Below the pieces are notes generated by a model. The model ran no database searches, was not told the origin of the DNA, and saw nothing but the letters and a program-made list of their open reading frames with translations. The translations under genes and the position numbers were made by a program. A stretch of DNA of 64,000 nt from Bradyrhizobium macuxiense (lineage in GTDB: Bacteria; Pseudomonadota; Alphaproteobacteria; Rhizobiales; Xanthobacteraceae), in the NCBI RefSeq assembly GCF_007993935.1, contig NZ_VITY01000001.1:310001-374000 (forward strand), given 5' to 3'. Positions 1-7,969 of the stretch are shown in pieces. Numbering within the stretch: position 1 is the stretch's first letter; each line of letters begins with the position of its first letter.

Positions 1-444
1 CTTGCCCTTCATCAAAGTCACTTGCATCGAGGCCATCCCGTATCGTTGCATCGGAATTTTCCGGGCTCGCCAATAAGGATTGCGCGGCCCGCGGTCAATA
101 CGCGTCGCGCGAAAGGCGCCTCGCGGTGTTTCCGTGCGTCGATAGGTTTATTCTGAGATCGCCGATTGCGTTGGATGGATTATGTGGCTGTTGCGACGCT
201 TCCGAAATAATCGCGCTGCAATTCGCCTTTCAGGGAGCATGACATTATCTTGCCATTGACTGGCCGGCGGCGCGCGTGGGGCGGCTTACGGTTTAAAGGC
301 TCGTCGGCGTAGTCCGCTATTTCGCCCAGTCGCGGCGGGTTACGCTTCCGCCTTCGCTCGAAGAGCTACGGCGGACAAGTCGCTAACCCGCCCTACTCGC
401 TACAATGATATAAGTACCATTTGGTACAGCTTGGAGCCGAGCAA
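1..444. other. Left-edge intergenic region
   Basis: No complete gene is visible before the small exported protein that starts at 445. On the minus strand a frame with ATG at 51 and further in-frame ATGs at 36, 27 and 12 runs off the left edge. Seventeen codons are too few to call it, but it could be the start of a gene lying mostly outside the window. The right part holds the palindromic repeat at 334-392. The rest is moderately AT-rich and shows nothing I recognise. Confidence 0.5.
334..392. repeat. REP with 33-bp hairpin insert, copy 1
   Basis: Outer arms GGCGGGTTA and TAACCCGCC form a Bradyrhizobium-type REP. Inside, between CGCTT and CGCT, lies a 33-bp module (348-380) that is itself a nested hairpin: CCGCC, ttc, GCTC, loop GAA, GAGC, tac, GGCGG, followed by a short ACAAGT tail. 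The same module recurs at 910-942 and 4506-4538. Confidence 0.8.
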
Positions 445-840
445 ATGAAGTTGCTCAAGTGCCGATTCCTTCTGATTGCGCTGGCCTGCCTCTTGTGGAT
501 TTCAAGGTGTATGGCAGATAAACTCACGGTTACGGTCAGCACCGTGATGGCAACATATGACAAGCAAACAGGGAAGCCAGTCGTGTACGTAATCTTCCCG
601 CAGGCTTCGTATGAACCGCTTCTCAAATGGAGCCAGAACAATGTCGGTAAGACGGTCGAACTTCTCATTAACGGCCAAGTCGTTCATCGGACGATGTTGA
701 AAGAGCCGTTATACGACAGAAAACTTGTGTTCAGCGAACCTGACTGGACCGACCTAGCGGAGGCAAACGCCCTTAGGCGACAATTCGTCAAATCCCCGCA
801 TGGACAAGTTGAGCTCAGGTCGTCATCACAATCCAATTAG
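445..840 (+). CDS. Small exported protein, SecD P1-head-like
   Basis: A 131-residue protein with a clear signal peptide (about residues 1-24, cleavage after CMA) and a short mature domain. The pattern LLINGQVVHRTML followed by a hydrophobic strand and an Ala/Leu-rich helix resembles the P1 head subdomain of SecD/SecDF, which would make it a free-standing periplasmic copy of that fold; this is inference from pattern only. ATG 445 was chosen over a TTG at 421 because GGAG lies about nine bases upstream and it begins the signal peptide directly. The gene is visibly poorer in GC than its neighbours and is bracketed by two REPs, so it may be a recent arrival. Function unknown. Confidence 0.65.
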   Translation: MKLLKCRFLLIALACLLWISRCMADKLTVTVSTVMATYDKQTGKPVVYVIFPQASYEPLLKWSQNNVGKTVELLINGQVVHRTMLKEPLYDRKLVFSEPDWTDLAEANALRRQFVKSPHGQVELRSSSQSN

Positions 841-845
841 CAAGC

Positions 846-958
846 GTAGGGCGGATTAGCGAAGCGTAATCCGCCGTTTTGCCGGCAACAGTCGCGGCGG
901 GTTACGCTTCCGCCTTCGCTCAATGAGCTACGGCGGACAGGTCGCTAACCCGCCCTAC
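846..958. repeat. Composite REP with hairpin insert, copy 2
   Basis: A GTAGGGCGGATTAGC half followed by its TAATCCGCC partner, then a second palindrome GGCGGGTTA ... TAACCCGCC ending in CCTAC. The second palindrome carries the 33-bp module at 910-942, with loop triplet AAT and one A-to-G change near its right end compared with copy 1. It starts six bases after the stop codon of the small exported protein. Confidence 0.8.
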
Positions 959-1001
959 TCGCTGGCTGCTGATGGAAGCGCACGACGCGCCTCCGCAGAC
1001 C

Positions 1002-1274
1002 TCACGCCGCCTTCGCAGTCTTGTCTTCCGCCGGCGCCGTCTCCATGGCGCGCATGTAGAGATCGAGCAGGCTTTCTCGCTCGTCGCGCTCGTCCTGGTC
1101 CTGCTTGCGCAGCTTGATGATCTCCTTGAGGATCTTCACGTCGAAGCCTTCGCCCTTCGCCTCCGAGAAGACTTCCTTCTTCTGCTCGCTCAGTTCCTGG
1201 ATCTCAGTGTCCAGGTTCTCGATCCGCTCGACGAAGGAACGAATTTTTCCGCCGGGAATGGTGATGTCGGACAT
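1002..1274 (-). CDS. gapR: GapR family DNA-binding protein (DUF2312)
   Basis: A 90-residue protein of the DUF2312/GapR family. GapR in Caulobacter binds AT-rich, overtwisted DNA ahead of replication and transcription and is an essential nucleoid-associated protein. Family hallmarks are present: an N-terminal coiled coil (about residues 10-35, IRSFVERIENLDTEI), the EAKGEGFDVKILKEII block, RKQD, and a helical end with LLDLYM. ATG 1274 was chosen over an upstream in-frame start because AGGAGG lies directly before it and the family begins here; the longer frame runs into the REP at 1361-1444. It is monocistronic. The tail is Lys/Ala-rich. Confidence 0.92.
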   Translation of the reverse strand: MSDITIPGGKIRSFVERIENLDTEIQELSEQKKEVFSEAKGEGFDVKILKEIIKLRKQDQDERDERESLLDLYMRAMETAPAEDKTAKAA

Positions 1275-1360
1275 GGTGCCTCCTGCTGAATGAGGTGGTG
1301 AAAATGAAAGCAAAGAGATGACCAATGTCTTAACCGTGCGGTCGCCGCGGCGTCGGTATT

Positions 1361-1444
1361 GTAGGATGGGTGGAGCGAAGCGATACCCATCGATTTTCGT
1401 CCGCGGCAGCAATGATGGGTTTCGCTTCGCTCTACCCATCCTAC
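1361..1444. repeat. REP palindrome, GATGGGT family
   Basis: An inverted repeat with arms GTAGGATGGGT and ACCCATCCTAC, each arm itself containing a smaller palindrome (GGGT...ACCC around GAGCGAAGCG and CGCTTCGCTC). It lacks the 33-bp insert seen in the related element at 4438-4555 and so shows the presumed empty form of the site. It lies between the divergent-looking upstream regions of gapR and the next gene's 3' end. Confidence 0.8.
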
Positions 1445-1467
1445 GAAGCGTATGCGCAACAAATCAC

Positions 1468-2559
1468 TCAGGCACCGTCAGCCACACGCAACGTGATCCG
1501 CGTCAATTCGGACGGCCGGCCGAGCCGCAGGGCGAAGCCCGGCCAGAGCGCGGTGCCGTTGTTGACGTAGAGCGTCATCCCGTCGACGTCGTAGCGGCCC
1601 GAGACGAAGCCGGCATTGGCGCGCGCGGCCAGGCGGTCGATCCCCAGGATCAATCCGCCATGGGTGTGCCCGGAGAGTTGCAGGGCGACGCCAAGCCGCG
1701 CCGCCTTTCGCGCGTCGCTCGGCTGGTGGTCGAGCAGGATGACGGGCGCGCCCTTGGGGGCGCCTTCGAGCACCGCGGCAAGGTCGCGGATCGAATGCCC
1801 CCGGTGGCGCGACGCGCGATCGGTAATCCCAGCGATCACTAGGCGGCCGCCGCCGCGTTCGAGCACGATGTGCCGGTTCTCGAGCGAGCGCAGGCCCAAC
1901 TCGGCGTAGTGCGCCATCCAGCCGTCATAGCCGAAAATATATTCGTGATTGCCCGAGATCACGTAGACGCCGTCGGCGGCCATCAGGTCGCCCAACGGTG
2001 CGATGTCGCTCCGCCGCGCATCGATGGTGCCGTCGATCAGATCGCCGGTGATCGCGATCAGGTCCACGCCGAGCTTGTTCGACCGCGCGACGACCTCGCG
2101 CGCCCATGACGCGGGAAACAGCCGACTGATGTGCAGATCGGTCAGGTGCAGGATGGCGTAGCCGTCGAATTCTGGCGGCAGTCCGCGGATGGCGACTTCG
2201 ATATCCTTCAAGGGCGGAATGCGCATCGCCTGCTGGACGCCGATCGCAGCGGCTATGGCCGCCACGCCGGCAATCGCGTAGCGGACGCCGTCAGGCGCTC
2301 CCACGAAGCCACCGTGGATCACCGCGGCGACGATCAGCCCGGCATCGAGCGCCAGCTGCAGCAGCGCCAGCAGCATGATCGCGCCGAACGCCCAGTTGAA
2401 CAGCGCGACCACCGGACGTGGAAACTCCGGCGAGAATTCCGATCCCGACGACAGCCTGTTCCAGCGGTGAAACTGCAAGGCGACCAGCACCAGCAACGCT
2501 GCGACGATCTTTGCCGGAAGCGGCCAGTCGAGCGGCCAGATGAAGCGGGCCAGGATCAA
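1468..2559 (-). CDS. Membrane-anchored metallophosphoesterase (YkuE-like)
   Basis: About 363 residues. The N-terminal third carries three or four hydrophobic segments (roughly residues 15-30, 50-78, 88-108). The rest is a calcineurin-like phosphoesterase domain with its metal ligands in order: HLTDLHIS, GDLIDG, SGNHEY, LLDHQPS and SGHTHGG. Relatives such as YkuE are Mn-dependent membrane-associated phosphatases, some acting on UDP-diacylglucosamine-like lipids; the substrate here is unknown. No ATG precedes the domain. The frame is open to 2617 and the listed start is TTG 2559; the hydrophobic stretch continues upstream, so a start at ATT 2592 is possible. Confidence 0.85.
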   Translation of the reverse strand: MILARFIWPLDWPLPAKIVAALLVLVALQFHRWNRLSSGSEFSPEFPRPVVALFNWAFGAIMLLALLQLALDAGLIVAAVIHGGFVGAPDGVRYAIAGVAAIAAAIGVQQAMRIPPLKDIEVAIRGLPPEFDGYAILHLTDLHISRLFPASWAREVVARSNKLGVDLIAITGDLIDGTIDARRSDIAPLGDLMAADGVYVISGNHEYIFGYDGWMAHYAELGLRSLENRHIVLERGGGRLVIAGITDRASRHRGHSIRDLAAVLEGAPKGAPVILLDHQPSDARKAARLGVALQLSGHTHGGLILGIDRLAARANAGFVSGRYDVDGMTLYVNNGTALWPGFALRLGRPSELTRITLRVADGA

Positions 2560-2762
2560 GAGGCTGGTCAGGCCGAAAATGAGTTGGGGAATAGGTCTCG
2601 CTCCGGATCGGATCGGTTAAGGCTGTGCAGGGCGAAGGTAGGGTGGATCGGCCGCAGGCGTAAGCCGCTTTCATCAGCACATTTTCGGCATGTGGCGGTT
2701 CGCTCAGACGCCCTGCGCGCAGGCCACCCCTGTATCATGGCGCAAACGCCGGAAGCGCCCCA

Positions 2763-3356
2763 TCAGTCTTCGATATCGGCGATGCGCCTGAGCACGATCA
2801 CGATGGCGAGGACCAAGCCAAGTACGCCGCCGGCAACTCCGGCCAGACCAGAGCCGAAGGCACCACTGACATCCCGGTCGGACAGAGCGAACACCACCAC
2901 TTCAGCGACAAGGCCCATGCCCAGCGTCAGGGCCACGATGATTGCGACGGATTTGAAAAATTCGATCGCAAATCGAACTGCCATATCTTCCAAGGCGTCG
3001 AGCGCGCGGGTCATACGACTGTTCGGACGAGGCGCGGCCGGGCGACGCGCGCTTCGATGCGGTCCGATTGAGGCGCCGGAGGAGGCAGTGCCGATCAATC
3101 GGTTCGCGCGGGAATTGTCGTTGGGGTCATCGAGGGCTCCGATGTCCAGTTTGAGTTCTCGGCGCAGAATCAGCGTGACAAGCAGCGCAAGACATAAAAG
3201 GACGGCCAGGCCAGCCCAGATATTGAAGCTACCTGCCAACAAGACCAGAAAGACGCTGGCCCACCCCAACGCCTCGCCACAAAAGTAACCCACCGCCCAT
3301 GTGACGACATCGGCGAAGGACTGTTTTCCTTTGGGGGCGAAATCCGCCGGCCTCAT
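2763..3356 (-). CDS. Hypothetical membrane protein
   Basis: A 197-residue protein that I do not recognise. The first half has two adjacent hydrophobic segments (about residues 33-65) ending in LILRR. A polar, Arg/Pro/Ser-rich linker follows (about 75-115). The second half has a segment around 135-157 and a Gly-rich one around 167-190, again ending in LRR. This suggests four membrane spans in two hairpins. An AAGG sequence lies before ATG 3356. It is not obviously linked to the flanking metallophosphoesterase or the ceramidase-like gene. Confidence 0.6.
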   Translation of the reverse strand: MRPADFAPKGKQSFADVVTWAVGYFCGEALGWASVFLVLLAGSFNIWAGLAVLLCLALLVTLILRRELKLDIGALDDPNDNSRANRLIGTASSGASIGPHRSARRPAAPRPNSRMTRALDALEDMAVRFAIEFFKSVAIIVALTLGMGLVAEVVVFALSDRDVSGAFGSGLAGVAGGVLGLVLAIVIVLRRIADIED

Positions 3357-3562
3357 CGGTTGCCTTTCGACGCTCCGCTACCTGCACGATCAGCCGCTCG
3401 CTTCACCAAGATGTGGAGCGCCGGCCGCCGGGCGCAATCCTTTCGCACGCCGCACCGGCTGAGATCGCAGAGGCGGCTGCAACGAAACGGCCGTTGCTTA
3501 TGGCTGAGATGAGGCCCACCTCGCCTGTCCAGGATGGTCAAAAGCCCCTACAAAATAGAACT

Positions 3563-3604
3563 TGAACATTGCTCATTCTTCCGACTATTATTGAACAATG
3601 TTCA
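3563..3604 (+). promoter_or_regulatory. Two palindromic operator-like sites
   Basis: TGAACAATGTTCA (3592-3604) is a perfect 13-bp palindrome around a central A. TGAACATTGCTCA (3563-3575) is the same sequence with one mismatch in symmetry. Their starts are 29 bp apart, in an AT-rich stretch just upstream of the ceramidase-like gene. Spaced dyads of this size are typical of TetR-type repressor operators. No such regulator gene is adjacent, so the binder is unknown. Confidence 0.5.
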
Positions 3605-3622
3605 TTTTTATTGGAGCCGACG

Positions 3623-4441
3623 ATGCAAACGACCTTCCGGATGGACGGATTGACCGGGTCCGCGCGGCCCGTGAAACCGTGGATGAAAGTCACCCCGGCG
3701 ATCGTCACGATCGGCATCATCGCGGCATTCGCGGTGCATGGACGCATTGCGCAGCCGGCCAACTACAACGATTTCGCCGACCACTCGGCTCTCCTGGGCA
3801 TCCCCCACGCAGGCGACGTGCTGTCCAACATCGGCTTCGCCCTGGTCGCGATCTGGGGCTGGCTGACGCTCTGGCCTCACCGCAACAGCGATCAGCTCCG
3901 CGCCGGATGGCCGGGCTATCGCCTGTTCCTGATCGGCCTGTTCCTGACCGTGTTCGGCTCCGCCTTCTTTCACCTCGCCCCCGGCAATGGCCGGCTGACC
4001 TGGGACATGCTGCCGATCGCGCTGGCGGGCGCGGGCCTGCTGGTCGGCGTTCGCGGTGACACGCAAAGAGGGTCGAACACCAACATCGAAGCGATCGGTC
4101 TCGCGCTCTTCGCCGCAGCCGGCGTCGTATGGTGGGTCTATACAGATCGGCATGGCGCGGGCGACCTGCGGCCGTATCTGCTGCTGCAGGTCCTCCCGCT
4201 CGTCCTGATCCCGCTCTGGCAGTCGATCCATCGCGCGCCGCGCACTGAGCGCATCGCCTTCGCCGCCGCGATGGGGCTGTACGTCCTGGCCAAGCTCGCC
4301 GAGGTGCTCGACCATCAGATCGCGAACACGCTTGGCTTCGTCAGCGGCCACACCTTGAAGCATCTGATCGCGACGGCAGCCACGGCCGCAATTGTCTGGG
4401 GTGTGACGCGACGGCTCTCGAAAGCCGAGCGTAGCTTGTAG
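3623..4441 (+). CDS. Ceramidase-family (CREST) membrane protein
   Basis: A 272-residue protein with about seven hydrophobic segments and the polar residues of the alkaline ceramidase/CREST superfamily of membrane hydrolases: an N-terminal NDFADHSALLGIPHAGDVLSN region, a Ser and His in FGSAFFHLAP, an Asp in TWDMLPIALA, and a C-terminal HTLKHLIA pair of histidines. These match the zinc-coordinating His/Asp/Ser set of the family. The likely substrates are ceramides or other amide-linked lipids; in bacteria this is inferred. ATG 3623 has GGAG upstream; longer in-frame starts would fall between or inside the operator-like palindromes. Its stop codon overlaps the REP at 4438. Confidence 0.8.
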   Translation: MQTTFRMDGLTGSARPVKPWMKVTPAIVTIGIIAAFAVHGRIAQPANYNDFADHSALLGIPHAGDVLSNIGFALVAIWGWLTLWPHRNSDQLRAGWPGYRLFLIGLFLTVFGSAFFHLAPGNGRLTWDMLPIALAGAGLLVGVRGDTQRGSNTNIEAIGLALFAAAGVVWWVYTDRHGAGDLRPYLLLQVLPLVLIPLWQSIHRAPRTERIAFAAAMGLYVLAKLAEVLDHQIANTLGFVSGHTLKHLIATAATAAIVWGVTRRLSKAERSL

Positions 4442-4555
4442 GATGGGTGGAGCGCAGCGATACCCATCGCTTGCTCGCCAAGGTCACCGATGATGGGTTT
4501 CGCTTCCGCCTTCGCTCGTCGAGCTACGGCGGACAAGTCGCTCTACCCATCCTAC
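4438..4555. repeat. REP, GATGGGT family, hairpin insert copy 3
   Basis: The same outer arms as 1361-1444 (GTAGGATGGGT ... ACCCATCCTAC), but the right inner CGCTTCGCTC is split by the 33-bp module (4506-4538; loop triplet GTC). The left end overlaps the TAG stop of the ceramidase-like gene. The rest of the gap to 4828 shows nothing I recognise. Confidence 0.8.
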
Positions 4556-4828
4556 GCGACCTGCACAATTTCGGAATAATGGAAAAATACCGCTGATTTG
4601 CCCGACGCGTCAAGTCGCTTGTCCGGGTGCCCGCGGCAACCGCTGCTTTGCATGGGGTTGTTTTCGATATTTTGGGGCGCGCAGCTTTGCGGTCGCATCC
4701 GGCGGATTGACCCCCACGCGGACCGTATCCATATGCAACTGCATGAACCGGCTGCCCGCGCCGTTTCGCCCCCACCTGGACACAGCCAAATACCACCGGC
4801 TCCCCGTCCCTAACGCTCCGGAGCTCTC

Positions 4829-5818
4829 GTGGCCGCCCTCTCCATCCTCGACCTCGTCCGCGTCACCGAAGAGACCGATGCGCGCGGCGCGCTGTACAAT
4901 GCGCGCGATGTCGCCCGCCATGCCGAGGCGCTCGGCTATCGCCGCATCTGGGTGGCGGAGCACCACAACATGGCGGGGATCGCGAGTGCGGCGACCTCGG
5001 TCGTGATCGGGCATATCGCGGCGGGCACCAGCACCATCCGGGTCGGCGCCGGCGGCATCATGCTGCCGAACCACGCGCCCTACGTGATCGCCGAGCAGTT
5101 CGGCACGCTGGCGCGGCTGTTTCCGGACCGGATCGACCTCGGGCTGGGTCGCGCGCCGGGCACCGATCAGCTGACCTTGCGCGCGCTGCGCCGCACGCCT
5201 GAATCGGCCGAGAACTTTCCGCAGGACGTGCTCGAGGTGCAGGCCTTCCTCGCCGCAGCCGGTCCCAACCAGCGCATCCAGGCGGTGCCCGCCGCGGGCA
5301 CCGACGTGCCGCTGTGGATTCTCGGCTCGAGCAATTTTGGCGCGATGCTGGCCGGCGAACTCGGCCTGCCCTACGCCTTCGCCTCGCACTTCGCTCCCGA
5401 GCTGTTGCTCCAGGCGCTGCAGATCTATCGCGCGCGCTTCAAGCCGTCGGAGCAGTTACAGCGTCCCTACACCATGGTCGGCGTCAACATCATCGCCGCC
5501 GACACCGATGAGGAAGCGCGGCGCCTTGCGACCACGCAGCAGATGTCGTTCACCAACATCTTCCGCGGCGCGCGCGGCCTCAGCCAGCCGCCGATCGACG
5601 ACATCGAGACCTACTGGTCGCCACAGGAGAAAGTCCAGGCGATGCGGATGCTGGAGCGCTCCATCATCGGCTCGCCCGAGACGGTGCGCGCAGGCATCGA
5701 CGCGCTGGTCGCCGAGACCGGCGCCGACGAATTGATGATCGTGTCCGACGTCTACGATCACCAGAAGCGGCTGCGCTCGTTCGAGCTGATCGCGAAAGCC
5801 GGCGGGATCACGCCGTAA
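4829..5818 (+). CDS. LLM-class flavin-dependent oxidoreductase
   Basis: A 329-residue luciferase-like monooxygenase of the MsnO8-type subgroup, expected to use reduced FMN or F420-like flavin in a TIM barrel. Recognisable blocks are LSILDLV at the N-terminus, [10 protein letters not shown] (residues about 38-47), [20 protein letters not shown], the flavin-contact stretch [11 protein letters not shown], and VPLWILGSS. The C-terminus contains [13 protein letters not shown], the usual last helix of the family. The start is GTG with GGAG six bases upstream. It stands alone, so the substrate cannot be inferred. Confidence 0.9.
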   Translation: MAALSILDLVRVTEETDARGALYNARDVARHAEALGYRRIWVAEHHNMAGIASAATSVVIGHIAAGTSTIRVGAGGIMLPNHAPYVIAEQFGTLARLFPDRIDLGLGRAPGTDQLTLRALRRTPESAENFPQDVLEVQAFLAAAGPNQRIQAVPAAGTDVPLWILGSSNFGAMLAGELGLPYAFASHFAPELLLQALQIYRARFKPSEQLQRPYTMVGVNIIAADTDEEARRLATTQQMSFTNIFRGARGLSQPPIDDIETYWSPQEKVQAMRMLERSIIGSPETVRAGIDALVAETGADELMIVSDVYDHQKRLRSFELIAKAGGITP

Positions 5819-5833
5819 ATGTAGCCCGCACTA

Positions 5834-7015
5834 TCACTTGGGCAGACCGGCAGGCGCCTGCGACTGCGCGAGCTTGCCCACCGTCACGTTCAACGAATTC
5901 GGCGCATTGTCGCGAACCATGGCGAGCTTGACCGAACTGCCCGGCGCCGCCGCATAGACTTTCTTGGTCAATTCGTTCGCGCTCTTGATCGGCTCGTCAT
6001 TGACCGAGGTGATGACGTCGCCGCGTTTCAATCCGGCCTTCGCCGCCGGGCCGCCATTCTGGACGCCGACCACGACCGCGCCGCGCTGATTGTTCACACC
6101 CAAGCTCTCGGCAATGTCGGGGGTGACCGATTGAACCTCGGCACCCATCCAGCCGCGCGTCACCGCGCCCTTCTCCTTCAGCTGTGGCACCACGGTCTTC
6201 ACGGTATCGGCGGGGATCGCAAAGGCAACACCGACCGAACCGCCCGATGGCGAGACGATCATGCTGTTCACACCGATCACCTCGCCATGCACGTTGAAGC
6301 TCGGCCCGCCGGAATCGCCGCGGTTGATCCGCGCATCGATCTGCACGAAATCCTCCGACGGACCGGTCTCGAGGTCGCGCGCACGCGCCGAGACGATGCC
6401 GGCATTGAAGGTATTTCCGAGGCCGAACGAATTGCCCGCCGCGAGCACCCAATCGCCGGCGCGCAGCGGTTGATCGGCGAATTTGACATAGGTGAAGTCG
6501 ATCCGCCCATCGACCTTGAGCAGCGCCAGATCGCTGACGGAGTCCTTGCCGAGGACTTTCGCCTTGTAGACCTTGTTGTCGTTGGTGCGGACATCGGCCG
6601 TGTCGCTGCCCGCCAGCAGGTGATTGTTGGTCACCGCATAGCCGTCCGCGGAGATGAAGAAGCCCGAACCGATCGAGGTCATCTCGGTCGGCTTCGGCAT
6701 ATTGCCCCCGCCGCGCCGGCCGGGCCCCGGAACAACCTGGCCCGGCATGTCCTGATCGGATCCGTCCGGCCCAAGGGAGTGCCCGGGGGAATTATCGTCG
6801 TCAGCGGCAACCACCGTGGCGCTCACGCCGATCACGGCCGGCCCGACCTTCTCCACGAGGTCGGCAAACCCTGCAGGCCCGGCATCGCCACGGTCCGCAC
6901 CTGAATGCACCGGCTGCGCGTGGGCGAGAGTTGCCCTCGCCAGCAGTGCTGACGAGAAGGCGGCGCTGGTGACCGACATGCGAAGCCTGACGAGAGCCGA
7001 GTTTCCGTGCATCAT
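5834..7015 (-). CDS. HtrA/DegP-like periplasmic serine protease
   Basis: A 393-residue trypsin-like protease with one PDZ domain. An N-terminal signal sequence ends near AHAQ (residue 34). The catalytic triad is H132 (TNNHLL), D162 (SDLALL) and S235 in GDSGGP; most HtrA proteins have GNSGGP, so the Asp is a small departure. A Gly/Pro/Asp-rich insert (about 70-110) precedes the protease domain, and the PDZ domain covers about 275-375. It should degrade or hold misfolded envelope proteins. Two adjacent ATGs (7015, 7012) follow GGAAG. Single PDZ places it nearer DegS/HhoB-type members than DegP. Confidence 0.9.
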   Translation of the reverse strand: MMHGNSALVRLRMSVTSAAFSSALLARATLAHAQPVHSGADRGDAGPAGFADLVEKVGPAVIGVSATVVAADDDNSPGHSLGPDGSDQDMPGQVVPGPGRRGGGNMPKPTEMTSIGSGFFISADGYAVTNNHLLAGSDTADVRTNDNKVYKAKVLGKDSVSDLALLKVDGRIDFTYVKFADQPLRAGDWVLAAGNSFGLGNTFNAGIVSARARDLETGPSEDFVQIDARINRGDSGGPSFNVHGEVIGVNSMIVSPSGGSVGVAFAIPADTVKTVVPQLKEKGAVTRGWMGAEVQSVTPDIAESLGVNNQRGAVVVGVQNGGPAAKAGLKRGDVITSVNDEPIKSANELTKKVYAAAPGSSVKLAMVRDNAPNSLNVTVGKLAQSQAPAGLPK

Positions 7016-7263
7016 CTTCCGCGTCCATGGTTTGGATCAGCCGTCAGCGGGCCGCTCCCCGCAGGCGGGGGGCCGCAACGCCGAGCGACGAATGGCAACA
7101 GATAGCCGGTCCGACCGTTCCACCGGCATCTGCGCTCGGCGGCAAACTCGCCGGCCCTGCATTCGATCCGCCGTTTTTTCGCGACGAATCGCCGGGTTTT
7201 CCCTTGCGTTCCCCGTCTACGACCCTACGGTGCGCCCGGTCACGATGGAGATGATGTCGAGCA

Positions 7264-7614
7264 ATGGACGCTGCCATGAACTGCCCGAAATGCAATTCAG
7301 AGCATGCTTATCAGGATGGCGCGCTCTGGGTTTGCCCGGAATGCGCCCATGAATGGAGCGCGGAGGCGGCTGCAACTGCCGCGACCGCGCAGGAAGCAGG
7401 CGTGCGCGATGCGCATGGCAACCCGCTGATCGACGGCGACAGTGTCATCGTCATCAAGGACCTCAAGGTCAAGGGCTCGTCGTCGGTCGTCAAGGGCGGC
7501 ACCAAGGTCAGGAACATCCGCCTCACCGAAGGCAGCGACGGACACAACATCGCCTGCAAGATCGACGGCATCGGCGCGATGAACCTGAAGTCCGAGTTCG
7601 TCAAGAAAGCCTAG
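7264..7614 (+). CDS. yjdM: YjdM/PhnA family zinc-ribbon protein
   Basis: A 116-residue (112 from the second ATG at 7276) member of the YjdM family, long called PhnA from its position near phosphonate genes in E. coli though no phosphonate function is established. The N-terminus is a zinc ribbon with CPKC and CPEC pairs. The C-terminal SH3-like half contains [25 protein letters not shown] and the closing [13 protein letters not shown], all family hallmarks. The start is ambiguous: 7264 has a weak GGAG 13 bases upstream, and 7276 begins exactly as the family does (MNCPKC). It is a single gene. Confidence 0.88.
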   Translation: MDAAMNCPKCNSEHAYQDGALWVCPECAHEWSAEAAATAATAQEAGVRDAHGNPLIDGDSVIVIKDLKVKGSSSVVKGGTKVRNIRLTEGSDGHNIACKIDGIGAMNLKSEFVKKA

Positions 7615-7645
7615 CACGCACCGGGCGCACCAGCCGACCACCCGC

Positions 7646-7942
7646 CTATTTGCTCGCGATCTCGCTCGCCGAGACCAAGATCACATCGCCATCGAGGATC
7701 GGCTTCGCCACCTCGAAGAACCGCGCCACGGCCGGCGAATTGTTGTGCCGGTCCATGGCGGCCTGATCGACGTATCGCTCATAGGTCGCGAACACGCAAG
7801 CGTCGGCGGCATCCTGCGAGACGTAATAGCCGACGGTCGATGGCTCGTTGGCCCGGACATGCGCGACGACGTCGAGCAACGCCTGCCGCATCGTGGCCTC
7901 GTGGCCCTTCTTGGCGCGGATGACCGCCGTGATCGTCAACAT
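7646..7942 (-). CDS. Antibiotic-biosynthesis-monooxygenase-fold protein
   Basis: A 98-residue ABM-domain protein of the putative quinol monooxygenase type (YgiN-like): a dimeric ferredoxin-like fold without cofactor. Diagnostic features are the starting strand LTITAVIRAKKGHE, the conserved GYYVSQD and FATYERYVDQAAMDRH blocks, and the closing helix. It lies 27 bp downstream of the PLP-enzyme gene on the same strand and is probably co-transcribed. The reaction is unknown. Another member of the same family is at 54767. Confidence 0.85.
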   Translation of the reverse strand: MLTITAVIRAKKGHEATMRQALLDVVAHVRANEPSTVGYYVSQDAADACVFATYERYVDQAAMDRHNNSPAVARFFEVAKPILDGDVILVSASEIASK

Positions 7943-7969
7943 GCTGCGTCTCCCGCCCTACGCCTTCGC

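Noticed and set aside
3353..3541. 62-codon minus-strand frame overlapping the start of the hypothetical membrane protein
   Set aside because: Composition is random-like (Cys/Arg/His-rich) and no start signal is present.
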